Positions 62,598 to 64,000 of a DNA stretch of 64,000 bases are shown piece by piece. The DNA is from Gemmatimonas aurantiaca (GTDB lineage: Bacteria > Gemmatimonadota > Gemmatimonadetes > Gemmatimonadales > Gemmatimonadaceae), in NCBI RefSeq assembly GCF_037190085.1, contig NZ_JBBCJO010000002.1:186001-250000 (forward strand). Reading direction: 5' to 3'. The notes under the pieces were generated by a model, which saw nothing but the letters and a program-made list of their open reading frames with translations, was not told the origin of the DNA and searched no databases. How positions within the stretch are numbered: the stretch's first letter is position 1; every line of letters begins with the position of its first letter. The translations under genes and the position numbers were made by a program.

Positions 62598-64000
62598 ATG
62601 CTCGACGCGATTGCCCGCTTCTCCCTGCGCCAGCGCCTGCTGGTCCTCGTGCTCTCGGTGGTGCTCGTGATCGCCGGCGTGGCGAGTTGGCGCGCGCTCA
62701 AACTCGAAGCATACCCCGATGTGTCGGACACCGAAGTCGCGATCATCACCCAGTACGACGGACGCGCCGCCGAGGAGGTGGAACAGCAGATCACCATCCC
62801 CGTCGAACGCGCCGTCAACAGTGTGCCCCGTGTGCTCAACCGGCGCTCACGGACGATCTTCGGACTGTCCATCGTCAAACTGACGTTCCAGGAAGGCACC
62901 GACGATTTCTTCGCGCGCCAGCAGGTACTCGAGAAGCTGCGCGACGTGGACCTGCCGGCAGGCGCGCAACCACAACTGGCACCGCTCTCCACACCCGTGG
63001 GTGAGATCGTGCGGTATGTGGTGGAAGGCGACGCGCGCTTCAACTCCATGCAGTTGCGGGAGCTGCAGGACTGGGTGGTCATCCCGCGCCTGCTGCAGGC
63101 GCCGGGTGTCACCGACATCACGAACTTCGGTGGTCTCGTCCGGCAGTACAATGTGGTCATCGACCCCGAGCGGTTGCAGAAGTTCGGCCTCACCATCCAG
63201 CAACTCGCGGAATCCATTCGCGAGAACAACGGCAGCACCGGTGGCAATGTCATCCGCAGCGGTGCCTCGCAGCTCGCCGTGCGGGTGGTGGGCCGCATCA
63301 TCGGGCGGGAGGATCTCGAACGCACGGTCGTGTCGACCCAGCGCGGTGTACCCCTCTTCCTGCGTGATATCGCCAGTGTGGAGATGGGCCCCCTGCCGCC
63401 AACGGGTGTGCTCGGGTTCACCGATCTCATACGCAACGAAGACGTGGACGATGGCGTCGAAGGCATCGTGCTCATGCGCCGCGGCGAAAATCCCTCCGAA
63501 GTGCTGGAGGCCGTGAAGTCGCGCATCGACGAACTGAATGCCGGCGCATTGCCCGACGGAGCGCGGGTCCGGGTGCTCTACGACCGTTCGGAGCTGGTCG
63601 ATGCCACCCTGCGCACGGTGTCACACACTCTCGCCGAAGGGCTCCTCATCGTGACGCTGATGCTGCTGCTCTTTCTGGGCGATCTGCGTCTCGCCGCGGC
63701 GGTGGCGGTGACCATTCCGCTCTCGCTCTGCGGCGCCTTCGTGCTGATGAAAGCCACGGGCATCCCCGCCAATCTCCTGTCACTCGGCGCCATCGACTTC
63801 GGGATCATCGTCGACGCGTCGGTGGTGATGGTCGAAGCGATCGCCCGCACCCTCTCGCACGCCAGCGACGAGGAGCGCCGACTCGGCAACCGGCGGGCGA
63901 TCTTCGCAGCGGGCAGTGAGGTGCGCCGGCAGATCGTGTTCGCGGTGCTGATCATCGTCCTGGCGTTCCTGCCGCTGTTCACGCTGCAGCGCGTGGAAGG
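62598..64000 (+). CDS. czcA: Heavy-metal RND pump, CzcA-like (3' end outside window)
   Basis: About 467 codons from ATG 62598 to the window edge. The N-terminal helix is followed by the periplasmic porter domains, with EEVEQQITIPVERAVNSVP, typical of the heavy-metal (HME) class. The transmembrane motif DFGIIVDASVVMVE contains the two Asp and the Glu needed for proton coupling and metal transport in CzcA-type pumps. The remaining half of the protein lies outside. The pump would export divalent cations such as Co, Zn or Cd, or Cu/Ag; the sequence does not decide which. Confidence 0.92.
   Translation, partial: MLDAIARFSLRQRLLVLVLSVVLVIAGVASWRALKLEAYPDVSDTEVAIITQYDGRAAEEVEQQITIPVERAVNSVPRVLNRRSRTIFGLSIVKLTFQEGTDDFFARQQVLEKLRDVDLPAGAQPQLAPLSTPVGEIVRYVVEGDARFNSMQLRELQDWVVIPRLLQAPGVTDITNFGGLVRQYNVVIDPERLQKFGLTIQQLAESIRENNGSTGGNVIRSGASQLAVRVVGRIIGREDLERTVVSTQRGVPLFLRDIASVEMGPLPPTGVLGFTDLIRNEDVDDGVEGIVLMRRGENPSEVLEAVKSRIDELNAGALPDGARVRVLYDRSELVDATLRTVSHTLAEGLLIVTLMLLLFLGDLRLAAAVAVTIPLSLCGAFVLMKATGIPANLLSLGAIDFGIIVDASVVMVEAIARTLSHASDEERRLGNRRAIFAAGSEVRRQIVFAVLIIVLAFLPLFTLQRVE

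Noticed and set aside
61928..63526. 532-residue minus-strand open frame opposite the adaptor and czcA genes
   Set aside because: Ser/Arg-rich antisense product; the plus-strand genes are clear.
1..64000. Search for CRISPR arrays, tRNA or rRNA genes, transposases and phage genes
   Set aside because: No regularly spaced repeat-spacer pattern, cloverleaf-like segment or transposase motif was recognised by eye; a covariance-model scan would be needed to exclude a small RNA gene.

Overview
The window reads as chromosomal DNA of a Gram-negative, high-GC, didermic bacterium, most likely a member of the Gemmatimonadota (Gemmatimonas-like). This is inferred from the gene mix: an ADOP-type permease with a MacA-like adaptor, large TonB-dependent proteins with carboxypeptidase-regulatory-like N-termini, Ser/Thr kinases with C-terminal coiled coils, a CGNR zinc-finger protein, a cyanobacterial-type IspH and a FecI/FecR/FecA set. 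No rRNA, tRNA, CRISPR array, insertion sequence or phage gene was seen.

Layout. Positions 1-10,234 (minus strand) hold one tightly packed operon: a YtrA-type GntR repressor, an ABC ATPase, an ABC permease, a MacA/HlyD-like adaptor, a MacB-type ATPase, an ADOP permease and a TonB-dependent-receptor-like outer-membrane protein cut by the window edge. Together they would span the whole envelope. Positions 10,269-14,962 hold a FecA/FecR/FecI surface-signalling system, with fecI divergent from fecR across a perfect 16-bp palindrome. At 14,978-17,740 lie a secreted beta-propeller, a PorV-like outer-membrane protein and an acyltransferase. At 17,930-21,425 fadN and fadA encode beta-oxidation enzymes; they end in a 183-nt inverted array of 15-bp repeats shared with a converging SDR gene. 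A lipoprotein 5'-nucleotidase, ispH, a tandem Usp protein, yjjX, a CGNR regulator, a coiled-coil protein and a GNAT enzyme follow up to 29.4 kb.

From 29.4 to 44.1 kb come a chemoreceptor, a DEIH-box helicase, a seven-helix membrane protein with a four-Cys tail, a NirK-like copper protein, a secreted protein with Asp-rich repeats, phosphofructokinase, a pseudopilin, RhlE, an unknown protein, a Spy-like protein, an alpha/beta-hydrolase lacking its nucleophile and a TPR protein. At 44.1-48.3 kb are two tandem, overlapping Ser/Thr kinases of identical predicted length. They are followed by lon (with an insertion), hemA and hemH (a [2Fe-2S]-type ferrochelatase), a class A penicillin-binding protein and nadE. 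At the right end, nadE is followed by a KdpE/KdpD-like two-component pair, three 11-bp tandem repeats that look like a response-regulator box, and a metal-efflux operon (P-II-like protein, CzcC, an adaptor apparently lacking both lipoyl halves, and CzcA, cut by the window edge).

The best candidates for something undescribed are the YtrA-controlled envelope-spanning operon, the inverted minisatellite, the lipoyl-less adaptor, and the pairing of a KdpDE-like system with an 11-bp repeat box ahead of the efflux operon.
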